From CAZUGH01 sp964619785 (GTDB taxonomy: Bacteria > Bacillota > Clostridia > Lachnospirales > Lachnospiraceae), in the NCBI GenBank assembly GCA_964619785.1, contig CAZUGH010000079.1, forward strand, positions 1 through 7,685: 7,685 nucleotides of DNA, written 5' to 3'. The notes below the pieces were generated by a model. The model worked only from the letters and a program-made list of their open reading frames with translations. It searched no databases and was not told the DNA's origin. Position numbers and translations under genes: made by a program. Below are positions 1 to 5,977 of the stretch, piece by piece (within the stretch, counting starts at the first letter, position 1; each line of letters begins with the position of its first letter).

Positions 1-18
1 AATCCGAATTGTGGGGCG

Positions 19-78
19 TATCATAAAGTCTACTCTGCCCTTTCATGCAAGCATGACGGGCAGATAGACTTTATGATA
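19..78. repeat. Long imperfect palindrome / hairpin
   Basis: Bases 19-40 pair with 58-78 through about 21 base pairs, with one bulged C at 33. An inner stem follows (TCATGC 43-48 with GCATGA 51-56). The whole 60-bp unit is therefore nearly self-complementary. No T-run follows it on either strand, so it is not a standard intrinsic terminator. It could be a dispersed palindromic repeat, a very small MITE-like element, or an RNA stability structure. Only the sequence symmetry is seen; the role is unknown. Confidence 0.7.
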
Positions 79-95
79 CTGTTATTCTACAAAGT

Positions 96-128
96 AAAAA
101 GGACAGCTATACGATCGCTGTCCTTTTT
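96..128 (-). terminator. Intrinsic terminator, probably bidirectional, of the ftsH operon
   Basis: A 12-bp perfect stem is formed by AAAAAGGACAGC (96-107) and GCTGTCCTTTTT (117-128), with a 9-base loop. The A/T ends of the arms give a U5 tract in transcripts from either direction. It lies about 180 bases past the ftsH stop codon, with no gene between, so it most likely ends the tilS-hpt-ftsH transcript. It could also stop a convergent transcript entering from the left. Confidence 0.8.
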
Positions 129-197
129 GGAGAAGGTATTTTTGTTACTTATGGGGTGTAGCAAAAACTATATAATGTATTGGGGTTTACGATTAGA

Positions 198-206
198 AGT
201 ATATCA
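198..206 (-). promoter_or_regulatory. Possible extended -10 promoter for a short transcript
   Basis: On the minus strand the bases read TGATATACT, an extended -10 (TGn followed by TATACT at 203-198). No good -35 is found at the usual distance. A transcript from about 191 would run about 100 nt and end at the terminator at 96-128, the size of a small RNA. No ORF lies in it. The evidence is weak, because such a motif is common in AT-rich DNA. Confidence 0.22.
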
Positions 207-306
207 CCACTTTCAAAATCAGTGTGCACAAACATTATATTTTTTTGCAAATTTCTTTGTATAAAATGTTGAAACATTTATCCCCATTTGAACTTTTGCA
301 CAACGA

Positions 307-2148
307 TTATGCATTTTCCTCTATTTTATTATCAGTTTTGTCAAATAGCGCTTCGAACTCGTCTCTACCGATTCTTTCTTTCTCAATCAGCAGCTCTGCT
401 AGATGATTTAAGATGTCTATATTTTCTTCTAGAATCTTCGTTGCTTTTTCATTACATTCTCTCACGATGCCCTGCACTTCTTTGTCTATCACCTGTGAAG
501 TGTTCTCACTGAAGTTCTTGGTGTGACCCAAATCTCTTCCGATAAAGACTTCATCATCTGAGGTGTCATAATTTATCATTCCAAGTTCCTTGGAAAATCC
601 ATATTTCGTCACCATGTTTCGCGCTGTCTCTGTCACCATCTTAATATCCTGAGATGCACCTGTTGTCACATCGTCAAATGCAAGGGATTCTGCAATACGG
701 CCACCCAAGCCAACCATGATGTCCTGCAACATCTTGCCACGTGTCAGGAAAGTATCGTCCTTCTCCGGAAGGGGCATCGTATAACCAGCTGCTCCCTGTC
801 CCGTTGGAATAATCGAAACTGTATATACCGGCCCTACATCTGGAAGCACGTGGAATAATATTGCGTGACCAGCTTCATGAAAGGCTGTAATCTTCTTGTC
901 TCGCTCCGAGATAATCTTACTCTTTTTCTCTGCGCCGATTCCTATCTTAATGAATGATTTCTTAATATCCTCATCCATGATATATGCACGGTTATCTTTT
1001 GCTGCCACGATAGCCGCTTCATTCATTAAGTTCTCTAAGTCTGCACCTGTAAATCCTGCTGTTGTCTGAGCAACCTCCTGCAGGTTCACATCTTCTGCCA
1101 ATGGTTTTCCTGCAGCATGAACTTGAAGGATTTCCTCACGTCCACGCACATCCGGCCTACCCACAACTACTTTACGGTCAAAACGACCTGGTCTGAGTAT
1201 CGCTGGGTCTAGTATATCTACTCGGTTGGTTGCCGCCATCACAATGATTCCTTCATTGATTCCAAAACCATCCATCTCGACAAGCATCTGATTCAGTGTC
1301 TGTTCACGTTCATCATGACCACCACCTAATCCACTGCCTCGACGTCTTGCAACTGCATCAATTTCATCAATAAAGACGATACATGGTGCATTTTTCTTGG
1401 CCTCAGCAAATAAATCTCTTACTCGCGAAGCTCCTACACCGACAAACATCTCAACAAAATCAGAGCCCGAAATACTGAAAAATGGAACGCCCGCCTCACC
1501 AGCAACTGCCTTGGCAAGCAATGTCTTACCTGTTCCTGGAGGTCCCTCCATCAAAACACCCTTTGGAATACGAGCACCAAGCTTGGTGTATTTAGATGGA
1601 TTCGATAGGAAGTCCACGATTTCTTCTAGCTGTTCCTTTTCCTCTACGAGTCCAGCAACATCCTTAAACGTCTTCTCCTTTTGATCAGGAGCAGTCATCT
1701 TGGCGCGGCTCTTGCCAAAATTCATCATCTTGCCGCCACCGCCACCGCCGCCTCCGGCGTTTGCGCTCATCATCGAGAACATGATGATAATGAGGATAAA
1801 TCCAAATACATATGGGAGTAACTGTAGAATCCATGGGGTACGCGCAACATCATATAATGTCACGGCACGGAAATTCTCACTATCCAAAAATGCTGTTACG
1901 GTATTAACATCAGATGTGTAAAAGCTCTTTGTCTCTTTTCCAATTGTAGCTTCTACGACACCAGTTGGTATCTCCGCATTCTGTTGAATCTTAACTCCTG
2001 TTACCTTGTTCGCTTTGAAGTCTTCTTTAAATTGTGTATATGAATACTGCTCACGGCTGTTATTACTCAAAAACTCGTTGCCGTAATAAGCCAATAAAAG
2101 AATCAATAGCAAAACCACAAAAAATCCGTAGCCCTTAAATAATTTCAA
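307..2148 (-). CDS. ftsH: ATP-dependent zinc metalloprotease FtsH
   Basis: A 613-residue membrane-anchored AAA+ protease that degrades misfolded membrane proteins and selected regulators. Two membrane helices (about residues 6-23 and 106-128) flank an extracytoplasmic domain. Next come an eight-glycine linker (132-139), the AAA+ module with Walker A GPPGTGKT (202-209), Walker B VFIDEID (258-264) and the second region of homology ending in RPGRFDR (319-325), and the protease domain with zinc motif HEAGH (424-428). Asp501 in GASQDI is the likely third zinc ligand. Length is normal for the family. The start codon is TTG at 2148. It is set by a perfect AAGGAGG (2164-2158) nine bases upstream, which overlaps the hpt stop codon. 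It is the last gene of the tilS-hpt-ftsH operon, 14 bp after hpt, as in Bacillus subtilis. All catalytic motifs are intact. Confidence 0.98.
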   Translation of the reverse strand: MKLFKGYGFFVVLLLILLLAYYGNEFLSNNSREQYSYTQFKEDFKANKVTGVKIQQNAEIPTGVVEATIGKETKSFYTSDVNTVTAFLDSENFRAVTLYDVARTPWILQLLPYVFGFILIIIMFSMMSANAGGGGGGGGKMMNFGKSRAKMTAPDQKEKTFKDVAGLVEEKEQLEEIVDFLSNPSKYTKLGARIPKGVLMEGPPGTGKTLLAKAVAGEAGVPFFSISGSDFVEMFVGVGASRVRDLFAEAKKNAPCIVFIDEIDAVARRRGSGLGGGHDEREQTLNQMLVEMDGFGINEGIIVMAATNRVDILDPAILRPGRFDRKVVVGRPDVRGREEILQVHAAGKPLAEDVNLQEVAQTTAGFTGADLENLMNEAAIVAAKDNRAYIMDEDIKKSFIKIGIGAEKKSKIISERDKKITAFHEAGHAILFHVLPDVGPVYTVSIIPTGQGAAGYTMPLPEKDDTFLTRGKMLQDIMVGLGGRIAESLAFDDVTTGASQDIKMVTETARNMVTKYGFSKELGMINYDTSDDEVFIGRDLGHTKNFSENTSQVIDKEVQGIVRECNEKATKILEENIDILNHLAELLIEKERIGRDEFEALFDKTDNKIEENA

Positions 2149-2157
2149 TCTGTCTTT

Positions 2158-2164
2158 CCTCCTT
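2158..2164 (-). promoter_or_regulatory. Ribosome binding site fixing the TTG start of ftsH
   Basis: AAGGAGG on the minus strand sits nine bases before the TTG at 2148 and overlaps the TAA stop of hpt (2165-2163). No ATG lies at a suitable distance. The first residues after the TTG lead straight into the first membrane helix. This supports the TTG start and suggests translational coupling with hpt. Confidence 0.85.
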
Positions 2165-2684
2165 ATAATTCCACCACACCGACATATGGTAAGTTCCTAT
2201 ATTTCTGCGCATAGTCAAGTCCGTAGCCTACCACAAATTCATCTGGAATCTCAAATCCTGTATAATCCACATGGACTGGCACTTCCCGACGGTCTGGCTT
2301 ATCTAACAATGTACATAGCTTCAACGAAGCTGGTTTTCTCGCCTTCATCATTTTCAAGAGGAAAGATAAGGTATTACCCGAATCCACAATATCCTCAATG
2401 ACGATGACATCTCTGTCCTCTACTGGCTCATCCGTATCCTTAACTACCTTGACGCGACCAGTCGAAACCGTTCCCGCTCCATAGCTTGACACACTCATAA
2501 AATCCAGCGTAACGGGTACTGTAATATATTTGGCAAGTTCACATGTAAAAAATACACTGCCTTTTAAAATGCAGATTAAGTGAACACTTCTTCCTTCATA
2601 ATCCTTACTAATCTGAGCAGCAAGCTCCTTAATCTTGTCTTCCACTTTTTGCTGGTCAATCAATACCCGAATCTTGTCTTCCAT
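2163..2684 (-). CDS. hpt: Hypoxanthine phosphoribosyltransferase
   Basis: A 173-residue cytoplasmic purine-salvage enzyme that joins hypoxanthine (and usually guanine) to PRPP, giving IMP or GMP. The PRPP-binding signature VIVIEDIVDSGNT is at residues 93-105, with the acidic Glu-Asp pair at 96-97. The flexible loop that closes over the active site (SVSSYG, 64-69) and the conserved C-terminal DEFVVGYGLDYAQKYRN block are also present. Length is normal for the family. The ATG at 2684 is preceded by AGAGAGGAT. The upstream tilS stop codon lies only two bases before it, so translation is probably coupled. The tilS-hpt-ftsH order is widely conserved in Firmicutes. Nothing is unusual in the sequence. 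Confidence 0.97.
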   Translation of the reverse strand: MEDKIRVLIDQQKVEDKIKELAAQISKDYEGRSVHLICILKGSVFFTCELAKYITVPVTLDFMSVSSYGAGTVSTGRVKVVKDTDEPVEDRDVIVIEDIVDSGNTLSFLLKMMKARKPASLKLCTLLDKPDRREVPVHVDYTGFEIPDEFVVGYGLDYAQKYRNLPYVGVVEL

Positions 2685-2686
2685 CG

Positions 2687-4081
2687 CTATATCCTCTCTT
2701 TCGTAATGATTAATACTCGTTTCGTCTGATCCGTTATCTTATATTCCTCACTAATTCTACCAGATAAAACCCAAATAATATGGCTTCCATCTGCTAATAC
2801 CAATTCCTGTCCACGTAGACTTGCTGGCACCTTTTCGTCAATAAAATATCGGGAAAGTTTCTTTTTCTTGCCCATGGTATTGATAGTTAGATAGTCCCCT
2901 TCTCGTGGGTTCCGTAGAAAAATGTTATTTTCTATCTTATCATAATCAAACCACTTCGTATAGTCTTTTTGTGGAATCTCGCCTAGTTCACGCCAATTTT
3001 CATGAATCTCCATACGAATTCGATAGCACTCACCATCATACGTACCTAACTGCGTACATGGCGGCTGACATTGCACGCAAAACTCCGTGTCTTCTGTATC
3101 AGGTTGCAATTCTTCATAAAAACGCACACCTTCATATGTCCGTTCCACCACAATTCCTTCCGGCAGATTGATTCGTTTACCAACTTCCTTATCTGTCAGT
3201 TCAAAAATCATCTGGTAGTGTGTACCATCAACATCTTTTGCATTCGCAATCAAATTCTTGAGAATTAATCGAATCAGCTCGACTTGAATCACCGGCTCAA
3301 GTGCTGCAAACTCTGCCGTTTCATAAGTATATTCTGTTCCTTCTAATTTGACAACTCGCACATACTCTTTTTTTGCAACGCTCTCGATATATTCATTTTG
3401 CATTGCAATCCTGCGTGCCGCTTCTGCCACATGCACCTTGGCGCGAGCATTAATCTCTTCCTCTAGATACGGAAACACCTTAAGACGAATCTTGTTCCTT
3501 GTATAATTCGTCTCTAAATTTGTCGAATCTTCGCGATAGGTCAGATGATTTTCCTCGATATAGTGAGCAATATCTTCACTCTCGGCAAATAAAATCGGGC
3601 GTATCAAATAATCCCTTCTTGGTGGGATACCTGACAACCCTTTCGGACCAGTACCACGAATCAGGTTAAATAAAACCGTCTCTGCCACATCGTCCTGATG
3701 ATGCGCCACTGCAATTTTATCAAACCCATTTTCTAGTCTCGCCATTTCCATCGTCTCATATCGTGCTAGCCTGCCAGCCTCTTCTTCCGAGATTCGTTTC
3801 ACTCTAGCAAGCTCTCTGACATCAATTGTCTCAATCCGGCATGGCAAACCCATCCGCTCTGCCATCTTACGCACAAATTCACCATCCTGTACAGCCACTT
3901 CACCACGAATCTGGTGATTCACATGTACAACTAACAACTCTAGATGTAGCTCGGGACGTAATTCATTCAATACATGTAATAGGCAAACCGAATCCTTGCC
4001 ACCCGAAACCCCAACAATGATTTTATCTCCCTCTTGTATTAATCCATTTCGTTTATTAAATGCGATAACTTTCGTCTTCAT
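2687..4081 (-). CDS. tilS: tRNA(Ile)-lysidine synthetase TilS
   Basis: An ATP-pyrophosphatase that converts C34 of the CAU-anticodon tRNA-Ile to lysidine, so that the tRNA is charged with isoleucine and reads AUA. It is essential in most bacteria. The PP-loop SGGKDS is at residues 26-31 from the start chosen here. The AHHQDDVAET motif and GLSGIPP block of the N-terminal domain follow. The C-terminal third carries the TilS C-domain, with a lysine run (MGKKKKLSRYFID) and an IIWVLSGRISEEYKIT tail. The frame is open to an ATG at 4120, with further ATGs at 4108, 4093 and 4081. I prefer 4081 (464 residues) because it matches the usual N-terminus length and lies 12 bases after AGGA; the 4120 and 4108 starts have no ribosome site. 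It is the first gene of the tilS-hpt-ftsH operon. Confidence 0.95.
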   Translation of the reverse strand: MKTKVIAFNKRNGLIQEGDKIIVGVSGGKDSVCLLHVLNELRPELHLELLVVHVNHQIRGEVAVQDGEFVRKMAERMGLPCRIETIDVRELARVKRISEEEAGRLARYETMEMARLENGFDKIAVAHHQDDVAETVLFNLIRGTGPKGLSGIPPRRDYLIRPILFAESEDIAHYIEENHLTYREDSTNLETNYTRNKIRLKVFPYLEEEINARAKVHVAEAARRIAMQNEYIESVAKKEYVRVVKLEGTEYTYETAEFAALEPVIQVELIRLILKNLIANAKDVDGTHYQMIFELTDKEVGKRINLPEGIVVERTYEGVRFYEELQPDTEDTEFCVQCQPPCTQLGTYDGECYRIRMEIHENWRELGEIPQKDYTKWFDYDKIENNIFLRNPREGDYLTINTMGKKKKLSRYFIDEKVPASLRGQELVLADGSHIIWVLSGRISEEYKITDQTKRVLIITKERI

Positions 4082-4145
4082 CTTTTTATCCATTCCTGCG
4101 CAACCCATCGCGCATAACATGTTTGTGTAAATAACCCACAGAGTT

Positions 4146-4174
4146 ATTTTACTCTAACTTGTGGAAAATATCAA
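4146..4174 (-). promoter_or_regulatory. Sigma-A-type promoter of the tilS-hpt-ftsH operon
   Basis: On the minus strand, TTGATA (4174-4169) and TAAAAT (4151-4146) are separated by exactly 17 bases; each hexamer has one mismatch to consensus. The -35 overlaps the TGA stop codon of spoIIE. Transcription would start near 4139, leaving a leader of about 45-60 bases. A separate vegetative promoter makes sense, because spoIIE is a sporulation gene while tilS and ftsH are needed in growth. Confidence 0.6.
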
Positions 4175-4630
4175 ACTCTTCCTGTTTTTTCCCAGATACC
4201 CGCCACTAAAACGCTCATATCATCCGATGCCATTCTCTCTCCCCGTTCTAGCGCCTGCATCAGAATCCGATTGGCAATATCACTCGGATTACTGCTTCCC
4301 ATATTAACCAATATATTTTCAATATAAAATTCCTTTTCCTCTCCTGGAAATGCATCGATAATACCATCAGTCACCATCACAATAATATCGCCATCTTGCA
4401 ACTGCCGTCTCTTCTGATCGGGTTCTACCTCTAACTCAACTCCTACTGGCAAGGCAGAAGAATACAACGTCTCCACNNNNNNNNNNNNNNNNNNNNNNNN
4501 NNNNNNNNNNNNNNNNNNNNNNNNNNNNNNNNNNNNNNNNNNNNNNNNNNNNNNNNNNNNNNNNNNNNNNNNNNNNCCCCAATATTGCTTGTATCATTAA
4601 TCTTTTGTTACTAGTGAACGTCTTCGCCAT
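4171..4630 (-). CDS. spoIIE: Stage II sporulation protein E (PP2C phosphatase), split by an assembly gap
   Basis: SpoIIE is a membrane-bound serine phosphatase at the polar septum. It dephosphorylates SpoIIAA to release sigma-F in the forespore. Only the two ends are visible. The first 18 residues (MAKTFTSNKR...) run from the ATG at 4630, with AAAGGA nine bases upstream. The last ~101 residues follow the gap and hold the PP2C C-terminal motifs: the VTDGIIDA metal-binding aspartate, and SDDMSV 48-49 residues later. The frames on the two sides of the 100 Ns do not match (460 bases from start to stop, not a multiple of three). The gap length is therefore nominal. The family is usually about 800 residues, so about 2 kb is probably missing, including the membrane segments. 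Position before tilS and the Spo0A-type promoter support the identity. That both ends belong to one gene is inferred. Confidence 0.85.
4477..4576. other. Assembly gap (100 N) inside spoIIE
   Basis: Exactly 100 unknown bases, the customary placeholder for a scaffold join of unknown size. The reading frame of the spoIIE 5' end and that of its 3' end disagree across it, so the true length is not 100. Distances across this point should not be trusted. Confidence 0.97.
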
Positions 4631-4669
4631 AATCTCATATCCTTTCTACAACGATAGTGTTCACTAGTA
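4609..4669. repeat. 11-bp inverted repeat around the spoIIE start codon
   Basis: TACTAGTGAAC (4609-4619) and GTTCACTAGTA (4659-4669) are exact reverse complements separated by 39 bases. One arm overlaps the spoIIE -10 element and likely start of transcription; the other lies at codons 4-7. The promoter-side arm is itself within a small palindrome, TAGTG-TT-CACTA (4655-4666). It could be a two-site operator. An mRNA hairpin is less likely, since much of the upper arm precedes the expected transcript start. Confidence 0.6.
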
Positions 4670-4698
4670 TAGTCAAATGCTTTTGCTGATTTTGTCAA
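4666..4698 (-). promoter_or_regulatory. spoIIE promoter with 21-bp spacer
   Basis: On the minus strand a perfect -35 TTGACA (4698-4693) and a -10 TATACT (4671-4666) are separated by 21 bases, too far for unaided sigma-A RNA polymerase. The Bacillus subtilis spoIIE and spoIIG promoters are known for the same wide spacing (21-22 bp) and are activated by phosphorylated Spo0A. Transcription would start near 4659, about 30 bases before the ATG. Confidence 0.78.
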
Positions 4699-4751
4699 AA
4701 TCCGTCTGTCAATTCAAAAAACTGTTCGCCATTTTCCCAGCTCATTCGACA
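4691..4751 (-). promoter_or_regulatory. Cluster of Spo0A-box-like heptamers upstream of spoIIE
   Basis: The Spo0A box consensus is TGNCGAA. On the minus strand there are two full matches: TGTCGAA (4751-4745) and TGGCGAA (4731-4725), exactly 20 bases (two helical turns) apart. Another 20 bases on is a weak match, TGACAGA (4711-4705). TGACAAA (4697-4691), one mismatch, overlaps the -35 within the symmetric GATTTTGACAAAATC. This layout suits activation by Spo0A bound next to polymerase. Confidence 0.72.
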
Positions 4752-4754
4752 TCG

Positions 4755-4791
4755 CAAGCAACCCCGAGGTTGTGGGCGGCGGGGTTGCTTG
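4755..4791. repeat. GC-rich 11-bp stem-loop between divIC and spoIIE
   Basis: CAAGCAACCCC (4755-4765) pairs perfectly with GGGGTTGCTTG (4781-4791) around a 15-base G-rich loop. No T-run follows on either strand, so this is not a typical intrinsic terminator. It lies between the divIC terminator and the distal Spo0A box and may act as a boundary or back-up stop. In Bacillus subtilis this interval holds tRNA genes; none is seen here. Confidence 0.65.
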
Positions 4792-4807
4792 GTTGGACAG
4801 TCGCCAC

Positions 4808-4847
4808 AAAAAAATAACCATCGGCTTCTTCTGTCCAATGGTTATTT
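4808..4847 (-). terminator. Intrinsic terminator of divIC
   Basis: AAATAACCAT and ATGGTTATTT (4838-4847 and 4812-4821) form a 10-bp stem with a 16-base loop, followed on the minus strand by a seven-T run (4814-4808). The divIC TAA stop lies inside the upstream arm. This ends the divIC transcript and isolates spoIIE from read-through. Confidence 0.85.
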
Positions 4848-5150
4848 CGTCTCTGCTTTAAATATCACTTCATTCTTATAAACCAAGCCAAACTTCTCTC
4901 TGGCTACATCTTCGATGTACTTCGGAGTCTGCATATATTCCGCCTGCTTCTGAATTGCTTTCTTGTCTTCAAGCAAGCTCTCCTTCTTGGCCTCAAGCTC
5001 TTCCTTCTGGGTTACTAACTTCTGACAGTTGGCGTCTAATGTAATCTTCTTGACACTAAGTGCACCAAGCATCAACATGATGACAACGACAATCATATAT
5101 AGACCAGAACGCTTGCGTCTTCTACGCTTCTTTGCGTTACTCAAATGCAC
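4842..5150 (-). CDS. divIC: Septum formation initiator DivIC/FtsB family
   Basis: A 102-residue bitopic cell-division protein. DivIC/FtsB proteins pair with FtsL and DivIB to activate septal peptidoglycan synthesis. Visible parts, in order: a basic cytoplasmic tail (KKRRRRKR, residues 7-14), one membrane helix (about 16-34), a Lys/Glu-rich coiled coil (about 39-72) and the family's conserved C-terminal block YIEDVAREKFGLVYKNEVIF. Length is typical. The start is non-ATG: either GTG at 5150 or TTG at 5144, both after GAGGGGAAGG. The purine run is only four bases from the GTG but better spaced from the TTG. The gene lies 51 bases after yabQ, as in Bacillus subtilis. No convincing vegetative promoter was found in front, so it may depend on read-through. 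Confidence 0.92.
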   Translation of the reverse strand: MHLSNAKKRRRRKRSGLYMIVVVIMLMLGALSVKKITLDANCQKLVTQKEELEAKKESLLEDKKAIQKQAEYMQTPKYIEDVAREKFGLVYKNEVIFKAETK

Positions 5151-5171
5151 CCTTCCCCTCTATCATTTATT

Positions 5172-5201
5172 CTACAGGCGAAGAATTTTCTATCGCTGTA
5201 G
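5172..5201 (-). repeat. Stem-loop in the divIC leader
   Basis: On the minus strand CTACAGCGA pairs with TCGCCTGTAG (one bulged base), giving a 9-bp stem with an 11-base A/T-rich loop. It begins immediately after the yabQ stop codon and ends about 20 bases before the divIC start. No T-run follows. It may limit read-through or protect the mRNA end; the function is unknown. Confidence 0.5.
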
Positions 5202-5603
5202 TTATATTTTCATTATAAAGTGTTTATAACACTTTTTCAAGAGGTTTTTTACCTTTTTTAGAACTTTTTTGGCAAATCTTCCCACGGGCCACAATATCTT
5301 GTGTAGTGCTGCTGCCATGCCACTAGAAAAGCGATTTCCAGCCAACGAAAAATAGCCGTACATACCTGCCACAAATGCCACAATCGAAAATACCCGCAGG
5401 ATTCCATCATTTTCTCGAAATATCATCTGAAAAGTCAGTATCGATGCCGCAATCCAAAAGATAAGGTCCTCAATCAAATTCATCAAAAGTGAATGTGCGA
5501 TCAGCAGGCGAAGAATGCGCAAGAAATCATATAAAAAGAAAAGCAATACCCCACATAAAAACGATGCTAAAAAGTATTGCATTTGTTGAAGAATCAAATC
5601 CAT
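5202..5603 (-). CDS. yabQ: Spore cortex biosynthesis protein YabQ
   Basis: A 133-residue membrane protein of the YabQ family, which in Bacillus subtilis is made in the mother cell, goes to the forespore membrane and is needed for cortex formation. Three hydrophobic segments are visible (about residues 9-31, 41-62 and 68-88), followed by a strongly basic C-terminal tail (KKVLKKVKNLLKKCYKH, about 112-128). The ATG overlaps the yabP stop by one base (TGATG, 5605-5601). It has no clear ribosome site of its own, so translation is probably coupled to yabP. Assignment rests on topology, size and its exact place between yabP and divIC. The shared promoter upstream of yabP would put it under sigma-E. 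Confidence 0.9.
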   Translation of the reverse strand: MDLILQQMQYFLASFLCGVLLFFLYDFLRILRLLIAHSLLMNLIEDLIFWIAASILTFQMIFRENDGILRVFSIVAFVAGMYGYFSLAGNRFSSGMAAALHKILWPVGRFAKKVLKKVKNLLKKCYKHFIMKI

Positions 5604-5890
5604 CAGCGAAACAACCGGCTGACAAAGGAACCCGCACTGCGAGCCGGACTCTGCTGGTCTGAATAAACCAAACTGTCAACACGTCCTTCCACATCAATCT
5701 CACCTTTCTCTAGCGTGAGTCTCTTCACATGAAAACCTTCGCCTTTCATCTGGAGCATTCCATCTACCGTCTCTAAGAGGACCTCTTTGTTGTCAAAAGA
5801 GACCACATCCTTCACACCAGTAATCACCTCGTGCTTACGTCCTGTCATCTGTAGCTTGTGTCCCCCTAGCATTGTGGTCTGTTCTTGCAT
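5603..5890 (-). CDS. yabP: Sporulation protein YabP
   Basis: A small YabP/YqfC-family sporulation protein (95 residues from the start chosen here), linked in Bacillus subtilis to sigma-E-driven expression in the mother cell and found beside yabQ. It is rich in beta-strand-like segments and has no membrane helix. The conserved block KLQMTGRKHEVITGVKDVVSFDN is visible in part and is followed by further short strands. Two ATGs are possible. The one at 5890 has GAGGA at a good distance (about five bases). The one at 5902, which adds four residues (MRIG), has no useful ribosome site. A sigma-E-like promoter lies just upstream, and yabQ overlaps the stop codon. The molecular role is not established. 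Confidence 0.9.
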   Translation of the reverse strand: MQEQTTMLGGHKLQMTGRKHEVITGVKDVVSFDNKEVLLETVDGMLQMKGEGFHVKRLTLEKGEIDVEGRVDSLVYSDQQSPARSAGSFVSRLFR

Positions 5891-5948
5891 ACCAATCCTC
5901 ATTTCCGAGCTTATTGTTCACACTACCCCATAATTCACTGAGTAATAT

Positions 5949-5977
5949 AATATATGCCCTTCCGTGGGAAATATTAC
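5949..5977 (-). promoter_or_regulatory. Sigma-E-like promoter of yabP-yabQ
   Basis: On the minus strand GTAATATT (5977-5970) resembles the sigma-E -35 (GTCATATT) at 7 of 8 bases. CATATATT (5956-5949) resembles the -10 (CATACAAT) at 6 of 8. The spacer is 13 bases. The -35 overlaps the rqcP stop codon. Transcription would start near 5942, about 50 bases before yabP. The yabP-yabQ operon is known to be sigma-E dependent in Bacillus subtilis, which supports the match. Confidence 0.62.

Larger units (their letters stand above)
1..306. other. Gene-free region downstream of ftsH
   Basis: No credible gene lies here. The open frames are short, lack ribosome binding sites and resemble no family I recognise. 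The stretch holds a long palindrome (19-78), an intrinsic terminator (96-128) and, on the minus strand, a possible extended -10 element (198-206). The remainder is AT-rich. The gene that would follow on either strand is outside the window. Confidence 0.7.

Noticed and set aside
73..264. Short plus-strand open frames downstream of ftsH
   Set aside because: No ribosome site and no recognisable sequence; the frame runs through a palindrome and a terminator.
276..290. DnaA-box-like TTATCCCCA
   Set aside because: An isolated one-mismatch match with no cluster and no origin genes nearby.
1397..1921. Plus-strand open frames opposite ftsH
   Set aside because: They are antisense shadows of conserved FtsH coding sequence, including a proline run that mirrors the FtsH glycine linker.
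4121..4170. Small overlapping hairpins (AATAAC/GTTATT and AGAGT/ACTCT) before tilS
   Set aside because: Stems of only five to six pairs, expected by chance in AT-rich DNA; part lies in the promoter.
4640..4830. tRNA genes between divIC and spoIIE, as in Bacillus subtilis
   Set aside because: No cloverleaf, T-loop GTTCRA motif or CCA end can be made; the only strong fold is a simple stem-loop.
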